Of a DNA stretch of 64,000 nucleotides, positions 1 through 8,945 are shown one piece after another. The stretch comes from Dasania phycosphaerae. GTDB taxonomy: Bacteria > Pseudomonadota > Gammaproteobacteria > Pseudomonadales > Dasaniaceae. Positions within the stretch are counted from its first letter, which is position 1. Each line of letters begins with the position of its first letter. Location of the stretch: positions 62,001-126,000 of the forward strand of contig NZ_JAPTGG010000004.1 in NCBI RefSeq assembly GCF_026891035.1. The letters are read 5' to 3'. Both the position numbers and the translations under genes were made by a program. Under the pieces are notes generated by a model that did no database searches, was not told where the DNA came from, and saw only the letters and a list, made by a program, of their open reading frames with translations.

Positions 1-2
1 TA

Positions 3-1805
3 TTTGCCAGCCAAGGGGCTTTAGGCTTTACCCTTAACGATGAGCATGCCATGCGGCTAGCCTATGCCAGCGAGCAGCGCGATGGCCTGTTTCGCAACCA
101 AGCCCCCGGCAGAGTTGGAGAAAAATTAGGCGGCGTCGATAAACAGGCCTGGCGCGCACAATGGCTAAGCGAGCCCAGCCCCCACACCGCAATACTGGTT
201 AATTGGCATGGCAGCCGCATGCAGGGCTTAGGTATGGGCAATAAGGCCATAGGCCTAAGAGACCCAAACGATGCTAGCAGCCCCTGCTCAGCTGCCGAGC
301 TTAGCCAACCCGATTTTGAAAGCCGGGTGAATTGTGTCAGCGCTAGCGGCAGTAATCCCTCCACCGATGATTGGCATACGCTGTATGACGTTTCACCCGC
401 CAAGCAAGATATCGCCAGCCAAGGCGGCTATATCAAAGTAGTACATGATTGGCCGACTATGACCCTAACCAGCATCAGCGCCCTCGATAAAACCGAGGTA
501 GAATTTTCTGAAGATTTAGCCGGTGACAGCAGCCTGCGTATGATTGCCTTTCAAGATTCCGAATTTGAGCAAATCAGCCAAGAGCTGCGCCTAGCTAGCA
601 GCCACGAGCAAGCTTGGCAGTGGTTGATAGGTTTGAATTATTTTAAAGAAGACATCTTACAGGCCACTAATGTACGCAGAGTTATTATTGCCAATAACGC
701 GCCAATTACCGCCTCTAATATTCTTGATCAAGATAATGAAGAATACGCACTATTTGGCCAACTCGATTACCATATCAACCCAAAAACGACTTGGCATATA
801 GGCTTGCGTTATAGCCATGATGAAAAATTAGCTGATTCGCGCTTTGGCTTAGTGCTTACCCCCGAAGCCTTATACCCCGCCGACACATTTATTAGCCAAG
901 CACTGGTACAAGAACTTAGCGGCCCCAATCCCGCCGCCTGCCAACCCGGGCTGTTGCCTTGTGTATTTATGCTCAATAATCTTAAACAACGCTTAGAGGA
1001 ACTCGGCGGCAATATCAGCGTAGACCATCAATATAAAGACAATATTTTGCTCTATAGCAGCTATGGTCATGGCTATAAATCTGGCGGTTTTGATACCCGC
1101 GCCTTAGCGGCTTTTGCCGGTACCGCCAACACCCCGGTAGAGCCAGAATACTTAGACTCCATAGAATTTGGTTTTAAAGCCAACTCAGTTGATCAACAGT
1201 TGGCCATTAACGGCGCGCTGTTTTATTACCTATGGCAGGATTTACAAACCTTTGATGTGGTTAACGGCAGCCCGGGTTTTGTAAACATTCCCAAAAGCAT
1301 TATCTATGGCTTAGAGCTGGAGAGCAGCTGGCAGGCACCTGCGCAGTGGTTAATACAAGGCTCCATAGGCTGGTTACACAGCGAAATTAAAGATGCAGGC
1401 CAGCTCAGCAATATAGATAAAGGCCACGAATTACAAAACACCCCAGAGCTAAGTTTTACTGGCGCTATCACTAAAACCATTAACGGCCATTATGGCGAGT
1501 GGCAAATTAGAGGCGAGAGCCGCTATGTTAGCAGCCAACTTGATAGCTTGAAGTTTTCCAACGACCTATTTAGCAAACGAGACAGCCAGCTTTACTTTAA
1601 CCTTAGCACTAGCTTTAGCCCCTATAACACAGGGCTAAGAGTCAGTTTATGGGCCGATAATATCAGCGAAGAAAAAACCTGCATACAGCAAAGCAGCTTG
1701 GATAACCCGTTAGTGGCCAGCCCCACCGATCTGAGCTCTACCCTCACCTGCGGCCCTAGCTCTGGCCAGCGCTTAGTGGGCATGAGTATTTATTATGAAC
1801 AATAA
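3..1805 (+). CDS. TonB-dependent receptor, beta-barrel part (5' truncated by window edge)
   Basis: Outer-membrane receptor that would import a large or scarce ligand using TonB energy; ligand unknown. The frame is open from base 3, so the ATG at 51 is internal and the plug domain lies outside the window. The roughly 600 visible residues are beta-barrel: alternating aromatic/polar strands, blocks such as QISQELRLAS and YSSYGHGYKSGGFDTRA that recur in this family, and a late segment (LRVSLWADNISEEKTC). A cysteine-bearing extracellular loop (about C94-C110 counted from base 51) is visible. The kinase gene follows after 21 bases on the same strand, so co-transcription is likely. Family assignment is firm; substrate is not. 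Confidence 0.9.
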   Translation, partial: FASQGALGFTLNDEHAMRLAYASEQRDGLFRNQAPGRVGEKLGGVDKQAWRAQWLSEPSPHTAILVNWHGSRMQGLGMGNKAIGLRDPNDASSPCSAAELSQPDFESRVNCVSASGSNPSTDDWHTLYDVSPAKQDIASQGGYIKVVHDWPTMTLTSISALDKTEVEFSEDLAGDSSLRMIAFQDSEFEQISQELRLASSHEQAWQWLIGLNYFKEDILQATNVRRVIIANNAPITASNILDQDNEEYALFGQLDYHINPKTTWHIGLRYSHDEKLADSRFGLVLTPEALYPADTFISQALVQELSGPNPAACQPGLLPCVFMLNNLKQRLEELGGNISVDHQYKDNILLYSSYGHGYKSGGFDTRALAAFAGTANTPVEPEYLDSIEFGFKANSVDQQLAINGALFYYLWQDLQTFDVVNGSPGFVNIPKSIIYGLELESSWQAPAQWLIQGSIGWLHSEIKDAGQLSNIDKGHELQNTPELSFTGAITKTINGHYGEWQIRGESRYVSSQLDSLKFSNDLFSKRDSQLYFNLSTSFSPYNTGLRVSLWADNISEEKTCIQQSSLDNPLVASPTDLSSTLTCGPSSGQRLVGMSIYYEQ

Positions 1806-1826
1806 CAAACTAGCCCACCCTTCAAT

Positions 1827-3128
1827 ATGAAAAGCCTTAACAACAAACTAATACTCGATAAACATAAAATTATTATCGGCACCGCCTTGGCGTGGGCAGG
1901 CATACACATTATCACTATGGTAGCCCGCTCCATTAAATTGGGTGTAGGCCATGTTTTTACTATCAGTCCTCTATCGGTACTGTTCTGCCTGGGTTTGTGC
2001 TACGCCTTAAAAAAAGGCGCTGCTGAAAAACTAATTGCCACGCTACTGCTAATCAATATAGCGGCCGTGCTGTTGTTATTCGCCTATAACTCCGCGGGCT
2101 TTAAAGGCCCGGTTATTTACTTGATTGCCATCTTGCCTTTAATGGCATTTTTATTAATCGACCAAAAATCAGGCTGGATATTTTCTTTTTTAACCATAAG
2201 CTGCTTCGCTATATTTGCTTATCTAAATGTTCAGGCCTACCCCTTTCCGGAACCCAAATTACAAGGCAACGCTTTATATATAGGGAGGGCCGTGTCCATC
2301 TCATTTTTGGTTTTTATTATTAGCTGGGTAGGTTGGTTATATCAAAAAACCTATCTGCAATTTATAGAGTCTATAGAAAATAAAAATAAAGAGCTGATTA
2401 CAAAAGATCACTATAAGTCTCAGTTTATCTCCCATATATCTCATGAATTTAGAACCCCACTCAACGCTATTATAGGCTTTTCGAAAAAGTTGCTATCACT
2501 AAAAGACCAACAAGAAAGCAACCGAGAAATAGAGGCGCTTAAAGCCATTAATAGAGGCGGTAAAAACTTGCTTAATATGGTCAATAACTCTTTGGATTTA
2601 GCGCAAATAGAGTCAGGCGAGCTGACATGTATCAAGTCGCCACAAAATATCAGGCAATTAATTAATGAAACCATCAATGACATAGAGATTTTGGCTGAGC
2701 AAAAAAAACTCACCCTGCTTATTCATGACAGTAGCTATGATGAGTTAAAGATCAACGCCGACCCGCTTAAAATAAAACAAGTGTTAAATAATCTAATCGC
2801 CAATGCCATTAAATACACTGAACAAGGCGGAATCACAATCACACTGGGGAAAACCACTTTGGGCCCGCAAGCTAATCATGACTTTATCACTATAGCGATT
2901 AGCGATACGGGTTCCGGCATAGAGGCCAATGAGCTAGACTCACTGTTTAGTCGCTTTACTCGTTTAAAAAAACATGCCAATAGCGCCATAGACGGTGCGG
3001 GCCTAGGCTTGAGCATTGCCCATGAACTGGTCAAGCTACATCAGGGATTTATCGAGGTTGAGAGCCGGGTCAATAGAGGCAGTTGCTTCACAATATTTTT
3101 GCCACTAATAAATAGCAAGGAGCTGTAA
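1827..3128 (+). CDS. Membrane sensor histidine kinase
   Basis: Two-component sensor kinase of 433 residues. About six hydrophobic helices fill residues 14-175 with no large periplasmic domain, so it probably senses within the membrane. A short linker leads to HisKA with the H-box SHEFRTPLNAIIG (phospho-acceptor His about residue 209). The HATPase domain follows, with N-box (NNLIANAIKYT), G1 (DTGSGI), F-box and G2 (GAGLGLSIAHE). All catalytic boxes are intact. No receiver domain is fused, but the next gene is a stand-alone receiver overlapping by one base (TAATG), so the pair is translationally coupled. Position right after a TonB receptor suggests, but does not prove, a link to its ligand. 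Confidence 0.93.
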   Translation: MKSLNNKLILDKHKIIIGTALAWAGIHIITMVARSIKLGVGHVFTISPLSVLFCLGLCYALKKGAAEKLIATLLLINIAAVLLLFAYNSAGFKGPVIYLIAILPLMAFLLIDQKSGWIFSFLTISCFAIFAYLNVQAYPFPEPKLQGNALYIGRAVSISFLVFIISWVGWLYQKTYLQFIESIENKNKELITKDHYKSQFISHISHEFRTPLNAIIGFSKKLLSLKDQQESNREIEALKAINRGGKNLLNMVNNSLDLAQIESGELTCIKSPQNIRQLINETINDIEILAEQKKLTLLIHDSSYDELKINADPLKIKQVLNNLIANAIKYTEQGGITITLGKTTLGPQANHDFITIAISDTGSGIEANELDSLFSRFTRLKKHANSAIDGAGLGLSIAHELVKLHQGFIEVESRVNRGSCFTIFLPLINSKEL

Positions 3129-3493
3129 TGCTGAGTATTTTGCTGGTTGAGGACAACAAGGAAAACCAACTGCTAGCGTCTTGGATTATTGAAGATGCGG
3201 GCTACGCCCTGGACATAGCCGATTCCGCCGAAGCAGGCCTACAACAGATGAGCCTTAAACATTACGACCTAGTATTAATGGATATATCTCTACCCGGTAT
3301 GAGCGGTAAAGACGCGGTTAGGCTAATACGCAAAAACCCAAAACTAAAACACATACCGGTAATCGCGGTAACTGCTCATAGCGCCCAAACAGAGCTTAAT
3401 GAAATTAACCAGTGCGGCTTTTCAGCGGTGCAGTTCAAGCCTTTAGATGAAAATTTATTGCTGCAAGCGATTAAACAAGCAACAGCAAGTTAA
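3128..3493 (+). CDS. Single-domain response regulator (CheY/DivK-like receiver)
   Basis: Receiver domain of 121 residues with no output domain. It has the acidic pocket near D9, the phospho-acceptor D52 in LVLMDISLPGM, the switch Thr in VIAVTAHSA and the conserved Lys in FKPLD. It shares one base with the kinase stop codon (TAATG), so it is probably its direct phosphorylation partner. With no DNA-binding domain it should act by protein contact or as a phosphorelay intermediate. An Hpt-containing protein is encoded far downstream (about 62 kb), but no link is shown by the sequence. Confidence 0.93.
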   Translation: MLSILLVEDNKENQLLASWIIEDAGYALDIADSAEAGLQQMSLKHYDLVLMDISLPGMSGKDAVRLIRKNPKLKHIPVIAVTAHSAQTELNEINQCGFSAVQFKPLDENLLLQAIKQATAS

Positions 3494-3508
3494 CTTTAAC
3501 ACTACTAG

Positions 3509-3688
3509 GAATGCACTTATGGCCTACCTCTTCTTGAGCACGGCCTACAAACCCTAAGCACCTTGCTAAATTATTATTTATCGCAAGGTCTAGTCACTGT
3601 TTTTTTGAACCTAATTTTAGGAATAATCATCGGGGCAGTTACTGCAACCATACTCAGCTTATGGCCGAACTCAAACGCTAAACCTTAA
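3509..3688 (+). pseudogene. Possible small membrane protein or frameshifted remnant
   Basis: An open frame with no ATG runs from after a TAG at 3506 to TAA at 3686. It encodes a polar start, then a strongly hydrophobic helix (FLNLILGIIIGAVTATILSLW) and a short polar tail, which looks like a single-pass mini-protein. The nearest start is TTG at 3563 (41 residues). An ATG at 3519 opens the neighbouring frame and reads 12 residues before stopping. A one-base shift would join the two into a continuous protein. It may be a real small protein with a non-ATG start, or a frameshifted remnant. Low confidence. Confidence 0.3.
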
Positions 3689-3702
3689 AATAACACGCTG
3701 TA

Positions 3703-3981
3703 CTAATAAGCCAGTACCGCTTTAATCATCTCTATGTGATTATGCAGCCAGCGTTGGTTTACCGGCCCCCAGTCACTAATGCGGTAGTGGCCACTTTTAT
3801 TAGCACCTACAAATTCACAATGTATATCTATTTCAGCTAAAGCCGCGACAGTATCTTGTGCAGTACGCCTGGGCATACCGGTATGGGCAGTAATGGCCGG
3901 CACCGTAGCTATGCCGTTTTCAATTAAATAAGCCACATATAAACGACGATAAAAACTGGTTTTGGTTTTACTGTGTGTCAT
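3703..3981 (-). CDS. Small winged-helix/HTH protein
   Basis: A 92-residue protein with a helix-turn-helix (about residues 25-50: GIATVPAITAHTGMPRRTAQ) followed by a wing-like segment containing GHYRISDWGP. It resembles a small conserved HTH protein of pseudomonads and relatives found next to TIGR02647 genes, recalled from memory. Here it is divergent from the TIGR02647 gene across 124 bases. It may regulate itself and that gene; an inverted repeat in the gap (4019-4043) is a candidate operator. Targets are unknown. Confidence 0.75.
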   Translation of the reverse strand: MTHSKTKTSFYRRLYVAYLIENGIATVPAITAHTGMPRRTAQDTVAALAEIDIHCEFVGANKSGHYRISDWGPVNQRWLHNHIEMIKAVLAY

Positions 3982-4018
3982 GCTATGCCCTTAATGGCAA
4001 ACCTATTTACATTGTTAA

Positions 4019-4043
4019 TGTTTAAACGAACCATGGTTAAACA
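4019..4043. promoter_or_regulatory. Inverted repeat, candidate operator
   Basis: TGTTTAA at 4019-4025 and TTAAACA at 4037-4043 form a 7-bp inverted repeat with an 11-base spacer, in the divergent gap between the HTH gene and the TIGR02647 gene. The position suits an operator for the adjacent HTH protein. In AT-rich intergenic DNA such a repeat can also arise by chance. Confidence 0.3.
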
Positions 4044-4105
4044 CTGGCGAACTGCTATGCTGTAAATGGCCCGTTATACAATAAAAACTGATTTAAGGAA
4101 CCACT

Positions 4106-4342
4106 ATGCCCTATTCGCCAGACATTATTGCCGAACTTAATATATTGGCTCAGTTTAATTTACACTCTAACCAAGAGGGAATTAAAGTTCACTCTTCAGC
4201 AGGCCCAGAGGCCATTGCCGCCACTCAGCGTTTATATGCCAAGGGCCTAATTAGCCAAGCCGATGGCGGTTATTTAACTAGCTTGGGGCTAACCGCCAGT
4301 GAACATACACAAAACTTATTACAGATTTTAAAACCCGAATAA
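4106..4342 (+). CDS. TIGR02647 family protein (unknown function)
   Basis: A 78-residue soluble protein beginning MPYSPDIIAELNILAQFNL and carrying YAKGLISQADGGYLTSLG. This matches the small conserved family TIGR02647 of gammaproteobacteria, whose function is not known. It has no signal peptide or membrane segment. The layout (helices, then a GGYLTSLG turn) resembles a minimal winged-helix fold, but that is inference. A good ribosome site (AAGGA) precedes the ATG. It is divergent from the HTH gene, and that pairing is also recalled from pseudomonads. Confidence 0.8.
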   Translation: MPYSPDIIAELNILAQFNLHSNQEGIKVHSSAGPEAIAATQRLYAKGLISQADGGYLTSLGLTASEHTQNLLQILKPE

Positions 4343-4354
4343 ATCCCGCAATAG

Positions 4355-5851
4355 TTATTTTTGCACTGACTCCTTGTTAAATCTCTGTTCCCAAAAGTCA
4401 GCATTTTTTATACCCAAAGCTTTGGGGTTAAAGGTATAGGCTTTAACCCCTTGTTTTTTCTGACGCTCATAATCTCTTAGCGCTTGCATTGCGGGCTTAG
4501 CCATAAAGAAAATAATAAGAATGCCCACTATGTTCAGCCACGCCATTAAGCCCACCCCAACATCGCCTAAGGCCCATGCCAAATTAGCCGTTCTAACCGT
4601 GCCATAAAAAGTGGATGCCACAACCACAAATTTCAACACAGTTTTCAAACCTTTGAGTTTTAAATGGCGCTGCAAATAACTGACATTGGTTTCAGCGATA
4701 TAGTAATACGCCAAAATAGTGGTAAACGAAAAGAAAAATAATGCCATCGCCACAAAGGGGTTACCCACACCAGGGAACATACTTTCTACCGCTGTTTGGG
4801 TATAGGCGGGGCTATTGGCAGCAATATCAATGGCAATATTAGTTACTAACATCATATCGCCAGCACCGTGCACATTATAAGCACCGGTAATTAAGATCAT
4901 AAAGGCGGTTGCCGAACAAACAAATAAAGTATCTATATATACAGCAAAGGCCTGCACCAAACCCTGCTGCGCAGGATGTTGTACCTCTGCCGCGGCGGCA
5001 GCATGTGGGCCCATGCCTTGACCGGCCTCATTGGAATACACACCGCGCTTTACCCCCCAACCTATGGCTGCACCCACCCCTGCCATGGGGGTAAAGGCAT
5101 CGCTAACAATCATACTGAAGATGGCAGGTAGCTTCTCTATATTGAGTCCTATAATCATACAGGCGATAACAATATAGCTGAGCGCCATAAATGGCACTAC
5201 CACTTGGGTGAAGTGAGCGATACGTTTAACGCCACCAAAAATAATAAAACCCAACATCAGCACTATCAGCACACCAGTTAAACTTTTAGCGATGCTGAGG
5301 TCCCCCATAAAAGTACTAATGGTCTGGCCAGACCCAAAAGCAATATCTATAGCATTACCAATGCTGTTGGATTGCACCCCGGGTAATAACACGCCGCAGG
5401 CTATGATGGTGACTATGGCAAAAATCCAGGCATACCAGGTTTGGCCCATGGCTTTTTCTATATAGTAGGCGGGGCCGCCGCGGTACTGGCCCTCAAACTC
5501 TTCTTTATAAATCTGCCCTAAAGTACACTCTATATAAGAAGTAGCAGCGCCTAAAAAAGCCACCATCCACATCCAAAATACTGCGCCCGGGCCACCAAAA
5601 CCTATAGCGGCGGCCACACCGGCAATATTACCTGTGCCGACCCTACCCGATAACGATACTGTTAAGGCTTGAAAGGATGATATACCCCGCTTAGAACTGT
5701 GCCCGGCCACTAGCAAGCGCAACATTTCTCCAAACTGCCGCACCTGCACAAAGCGTGTTAATACAGAAAAAAATAAACCTGCCCCCAGGCAAAGATAGAT
5801 TAGTGCCGGGCTCCAAATAATAGTATTGAGCCCATCAACATAATTTTGCAT
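4355..5851 (-). CDS. Sodium:alanine/glycine symporter (AGCS family)
   Basis: A 498-residue inner-membrane transporter with about ten or eleven hydrophobic helices. The AGCS signature GRVGTGNIAGVA is at residues 69-80, followed by GFGGPGAVFWMW and the SYIECTLGQ region. It should take up alanine or glycine, possibly D-alanine, with Na+. Length and motifs are normal for the family. It stands alone on the minus strand, convergent with the TIGR02647 gene (12-base gap). The exact substrate cannot be read from sequence. Confidence 0.95.
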   Translation of the reverse strand: MQNYVDGLNTIIWSPALIYLCLGAGLFFSVLTRFVQVRQFGEMLRLLVAGHSSKRGISSFQALTVSLSGRVGTGNIAGVAAAIGFGGPGAVFWMWMVAFLGAATSYIECTLGQIYKEEFEGQYRGGPAYYIEKAMGQTWYAWIFAIVTIIACGVLLPGVQSNSIGNAIDIAFGSGQTISTFMGDLSIAKSLTGVLIVLMLGFIIFGGVKRIAHFTQVVVPFMALSYIVIACMIIGLNIEKLPAIFSMIVSDAFTPMAGVGAAIGWGVKRGVYSNEAGQGMGPHAAAAAEVQHPAQQGLVQAFAVYIDTLFVCSATAFMILITGAYNVHGAGDMMLVTNIAIDIAANSPAYTQTAVESMFPGVGNPFVAMALFFFSFTTILAYYYIAETNVSYLQRHLKLKGLKTVLKFVVVASTFYGTVRTANLAWALGDVGVGLMAWLNIVGILIIFFMAKPAMQALRDYERQKKQGVKAYTFNPKALGIKNADFWEQRFNKESVQK

Positions 5852-6023
5852 ACGGTTTCCAGTAGGTATCGTTGTTATTATTTTTCAGCTGGCACAGCTA
5901 GTACTTCGCGCAGTACGACGCTATGCAAGCGCATAAAGCCACTAGCGAGCAAGTTTATCAGTACTGGCCAGCCATCACTACCGGCTAGCGCCAGCCTAGA
6001 TGGCTATGCTTCCTCATAATAGC

Positions 6024-6659
6024 TTAAGGCTGACTTTCCGCCTGCTCTATGGCTAGGCGGCAATGCTTTAAGGCCTGGCCTATATATTTTTCGACACTGG
6101 ATACCGACACCTGCTTGGCAGCGGCGATTTCGCTGTAGCTATAGCCCTTAATACGCTGCCATAGCAGGGCCTGACTGCAATTTATAGGCAAGGCACTGAG
6201 CGCTTGGGTGAGCGCCTGCAGCTGCTTTTCTAGCTCTAATTGCCGCTCTGGGGTACGGCAATCCAGCGGCTCTATAGCCTCGCTGTCGGCAAACTTATGA
6301 TATTCACCGTTAACATAATTGCGGTGTATGGTTTTTTGCCGCAGCTGATCTACCAATAAATTGGATGCGGTTTGATATAAATACGCGCTGGGCGTACGCA
6401 GCTCGCCTTTATCGATTAAGGGCTGCACCCGCATAAATGCGACCTGCGCTATATCTTCGGCATCCTCTCTAGCTTGGCCTTTGGCCATTAAAAAGCCTAC
6501 CAGCTTATCGCGCTGCTCGCGGTATAAATCACTAAAAGCAGAACCTAGGGCTGGTGAGTTGAGTTGATAAATCACCGTAATGGCGACGGAAGGGTTATGA
6601 CTAGGTTGTGAGTTTATCGCGTCCTGCGGCATGCACTGCTTTTGATTCGCTACTGCCAT
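6024..6659 (-). CDS. ECF sigma factor, FecI-like, without FecR
   Basis: A 211-residue extracytoplasmic-function sigma factor. Region 2 lies at about residues 43-115 (LVGFLMAKG, DAEDIAQVAFMRV, SAYLYQTASNLLVDQLRQ). Region 4 lies at about 145-200, with the helix-turn-helix GYSYSEIAAAKQVSVSSVEKYI. The wording is typical of FecI sigma factors that drive iron or TonB-receptor genes. The usual FecR anti-sigma gene is absent on either side, and neither nearby receptor visibly has an N-terminal signalling (STN) domain. The first about 35 residues are unlike the family core, so the true start may lie inside. The target may be the sulfotransferase/receptor pair just upstream, which is inference. Confidence 0.88.
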   Translation of the reverse strand: MAVANQKQCMPQDAINSQPSHNPSVAITVIYQLNSPALGSAFSDLYREQRDKLVGFLMAKGQAREDAEDIAQVAFMRVQPLIDKGELRTPSAYLYQTASNLLVDQLRQKTIHRNYVNGEYHKFADSEAIEPLDCRTPERQLELEKQLQALTQALSALPINCSQALLWQRIKGYSYSEIAAAKQVSVSSVEKYIGQALKHCRLAIEQAESQP

Positions 6660-6922
6660 GGATAGACCTATTATTGTTGTTTTATCTAAGGTTTAAAATC
6701 ACAACAAAGTCTACGGCTAGCGTTTGCCAGTATGAATGTGCAATCTGGCTGTTTTCTTTACAAATAGTTTGCAAATAGGCAAGCCCACCAGCAATTTGCC
6801 AAGCACCGACAAAAATGACAACTTAGCCGCTTTTAGCAGCATTTTTGGCCTTTATTCAGCCACAATGTCATGTCATTATGGCCAGCGCCGATAATAATAA
6901 TGAACAAATCCCAGGGATTTCT

Positions 6923-8896
6923 ATGCCTCATGCCAATCATGAAAGTGCCTTGCAGCTGCTGAACAGCCAGCAATTTGCCGAAGCCGAAAGCTTGTTACGC
7001 AAGCACCTACAGCTACACAGTGATGACCATATCGCCCTCACACTGTTGGGCCATAGTTTGATTAAGCAGCAACGCCTGGCGGGCGCTATACAACTATTTA
7101 AACGGGTGTGCGAACTTAAGCCCAACCTAGCCGATGCCTATGGCAATTTAGGCTTGGCCCTGCAACAGCAGCAAGACTTTAGCCAGGCCATTGCGATGCT
7201 AAAAAAAGCCGTAGCGCTGGATGACAATTACCACGACGCTTGGAATGCCTTGGGCAATCTATTGATGCATACCGGCCAGCAACAGGAAGGCGCAGCGGCA
7301 CTGATACGCGCCGAACAAACCGACCCCTTTGCCCCTGCTATGGAGGCCGTCGCGCAAGCCATGAGCAAACAAGACTATGCTCAAGCCGAAGCGGGCTGCC
7401 GTGAAATTTTACAGCGCCACGGCCACCACCCCGGTGCCATTGCCATACTGGCGCAGCTGGCTACCCAGCAAAAGCAATGGGCTGCCGCCGAGCAAATGCT
7501 GCAACATGCTTTGGACTACTCACCGTTTAACCTGGGCTTGTGGCATAAACTAGCCGAGGTGTCCTCCCATGCGGGCAAGCATGAGCAGCGCGTATACGCC
7601 GCCCAACAATGCGTGAATATCGCCCCAGACCAAGCCCATTTAGCATCCATACTGGGCAGCAGCTTGGCTCACGCAGGTAAATACCAGCAAGCCTTGGACG
7701 CCTACGAGCGCGCCGCCCAGCTAGACCCCGCCGATGCCAATATACAAATACAACGTGGCCATATACTTAAAACCCTAGGCCGGCGCGAACAGGCCATACA
7801 AGCGTTTCGCCATAGCATCGCGCTAAGAGAGCAAAACGGCGTAGCCTATTGGGCGCTGGCAGATTTTAAAAACTTTGATTTTAACGCTGACGATATCGCT
7901 GCCATGCAAGCTATAGCCAAGGACGAAACCGCCGCTGCGGAACATCGCTCGCAAGCAGGCTTCGCCCTGGCCAATGCCTTAGAGCGCCAAGCAGACTACG
8001 CGGCAGCCTTTGAACACTACCTGCAAGCCAATAAGCTGCGCCCCAATGCAGACTTTGATGCCCAGCAATTGCAAAAACACGCAGCCGAAGGCCGCGAACT
8101 ATTTGGCCGGGCGCTATTACAAAATAAAACCAGCCTAAGCCCCAACGGCCCACGGCCAATTTTTATCGTAGGCTTACCCCGCTCGGGCTCTACTTTGATA
8201 GAACAAATTCTTGCCAGCCACTCCGCTATAGAAGGCACTATGGAACTGCCTAACTTACCGCGAGTGATGGAAACCCTTTATCAAGACAGCCGCCAAAGCG
8301 GTATGAGCATAGAGCAGTTTTTTGAGCGCATACCCGCCGAAAACCTAAGCGCTTATGGCCAAAAATATTTAGATGACACCGCCATTTTTAGAAACGGCGC
8401 GCCCTATTTTATAGACAAGCTGCCCCCCAATTTTCGTTTAGTCGGTTTTATACACCTTATTTTACCCGAGGCGATTATTATTGATGCCAGACGCCACCCC
8501 TTAGACGCTGGCCTAAGCGCCTTTAAGCAACACTTTGCTGCGGGCCATGAATTTAGTTACGACCTGCACAACATAGGCGCTTACTACAATGAATATTTAA
8601 AGATGATGGATCACTGGGACCAGGTGTTACCCGGTAAAGTACTGTGCCAACACTACAGTGAGATGATTAATAACACCGAACAAAGTGTTAGGCGCTTATT
8701 ACAGCATTGCGGGCTGGAGTTTGAAGCGGCCTGCCTAGACTTTCACAAAAACACCCGCGCTGTACACACCGCCAGTAGCGAACAGGTAAGGCAGCCCATC
8801 TATAAAACCGGCGTAGGCCATTGGCAAAACTTTGAACCTTGGCTGGGGCCTTTACTCGATAGCCTAGGCGAAGAAACCCTGGCTAGATTTGAATAG
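6923..8896 (+). CDS. TPR-repeat sulfotransferase family protein
   Basis: The N-terminal half is a run of tetratricopeptide repeats (for example DAYGNLGLALQQQQDFSQAI). The C-terminal part (about residues 410-650) is a PAPS-dependent sulfotransferase domain, with the 5'-phosphosulfate loop FIVGLPRSGSTLIEQIL and the 3'-phosphate region IIDARRHPLDAGLSAFK. It would transfer sulfate to an unknown peptide, glycan or small molecule bound via the repeats. I chose the ATG at 6923 because AGGGA lies just upstream. ATG 6878 gives an N-terminus similar to the second copy at 38 kb, and TTG 6845 is also in frame. No signal peptide. It converges on a TonB receptor with a shared terminator. Confidence 0.9.
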   Translation: MPHANHESALQLLNSQQFAEAESLLRKHLQLHSDDHIALTLLGHSLIKQQRLAGAIQLFKRVCELKPNLADAYGNLGLALQQQQDFSQAIAMLKKAVALDDNYHDAWNALGNLLMHTGQQQEGAAALIRAEQTDPFAPAMEAVAQAMSKQDYAQAEAGCREILQRHGHHPGAIAILAQLATQQKQWAAAEQMLQHALDYSPFNLGLWHKLAEVSSHAGKHEQRVYAAQQCVNIAPDQAHLASILGSSLAHAGKYQQALDAYERAAQLDPADANIQIQRGHILKTLGRREQAIQAFRHSIALREQNGVAYWALADFKNFDFNADDIAAMQAIAKDETAAAEHRSQAGFALANALERQADYAAAFEHYLQANKLRPNADFDAQQLQKHAAEGRELFGRALLQNKTSLSPNGPRPIFIVGLPRSGSTLIEQILASHSAIEGTMELPNLPRVMETLYQDSRQSGMSIEQFFERIPAENLSAYGQKYLDDTAIFRNGAPYFIDKLPPNFRLVGFIHLILPEAIIIDARRHPLDAGLSAFKQHFAAGHEFSYDLHNIGAYYNEYLKMMDHWDQVLPGKVLCQHYSEMINNTEQSVRRLLQHCGLEFEAACLDFHKNTRAVHTASSEQVRQPIYKTGVGHWQNFEPWLGPLLDSLGEETLARFE

Positions 8897-8902
8897 CTCA
8901 AT

Positions 8903-8934
8903 AAAAAAACGGCGAGCAATGCTCGCCGTTTTAA
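8903..8934. terminator. Bidirectional intrinsic terminator
   Basis: The stem CGGCGAGC / GCTCGCCG (8910-8917 with 8921-8928, loop AAT) has an A-run on the left and a T-run on the right. It should end transcription of the sulfotransferase gene and of the convergent receptor gene. Confidence 0.85.
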
Positions 8935-8945
8935 TTCAGCTTTAG

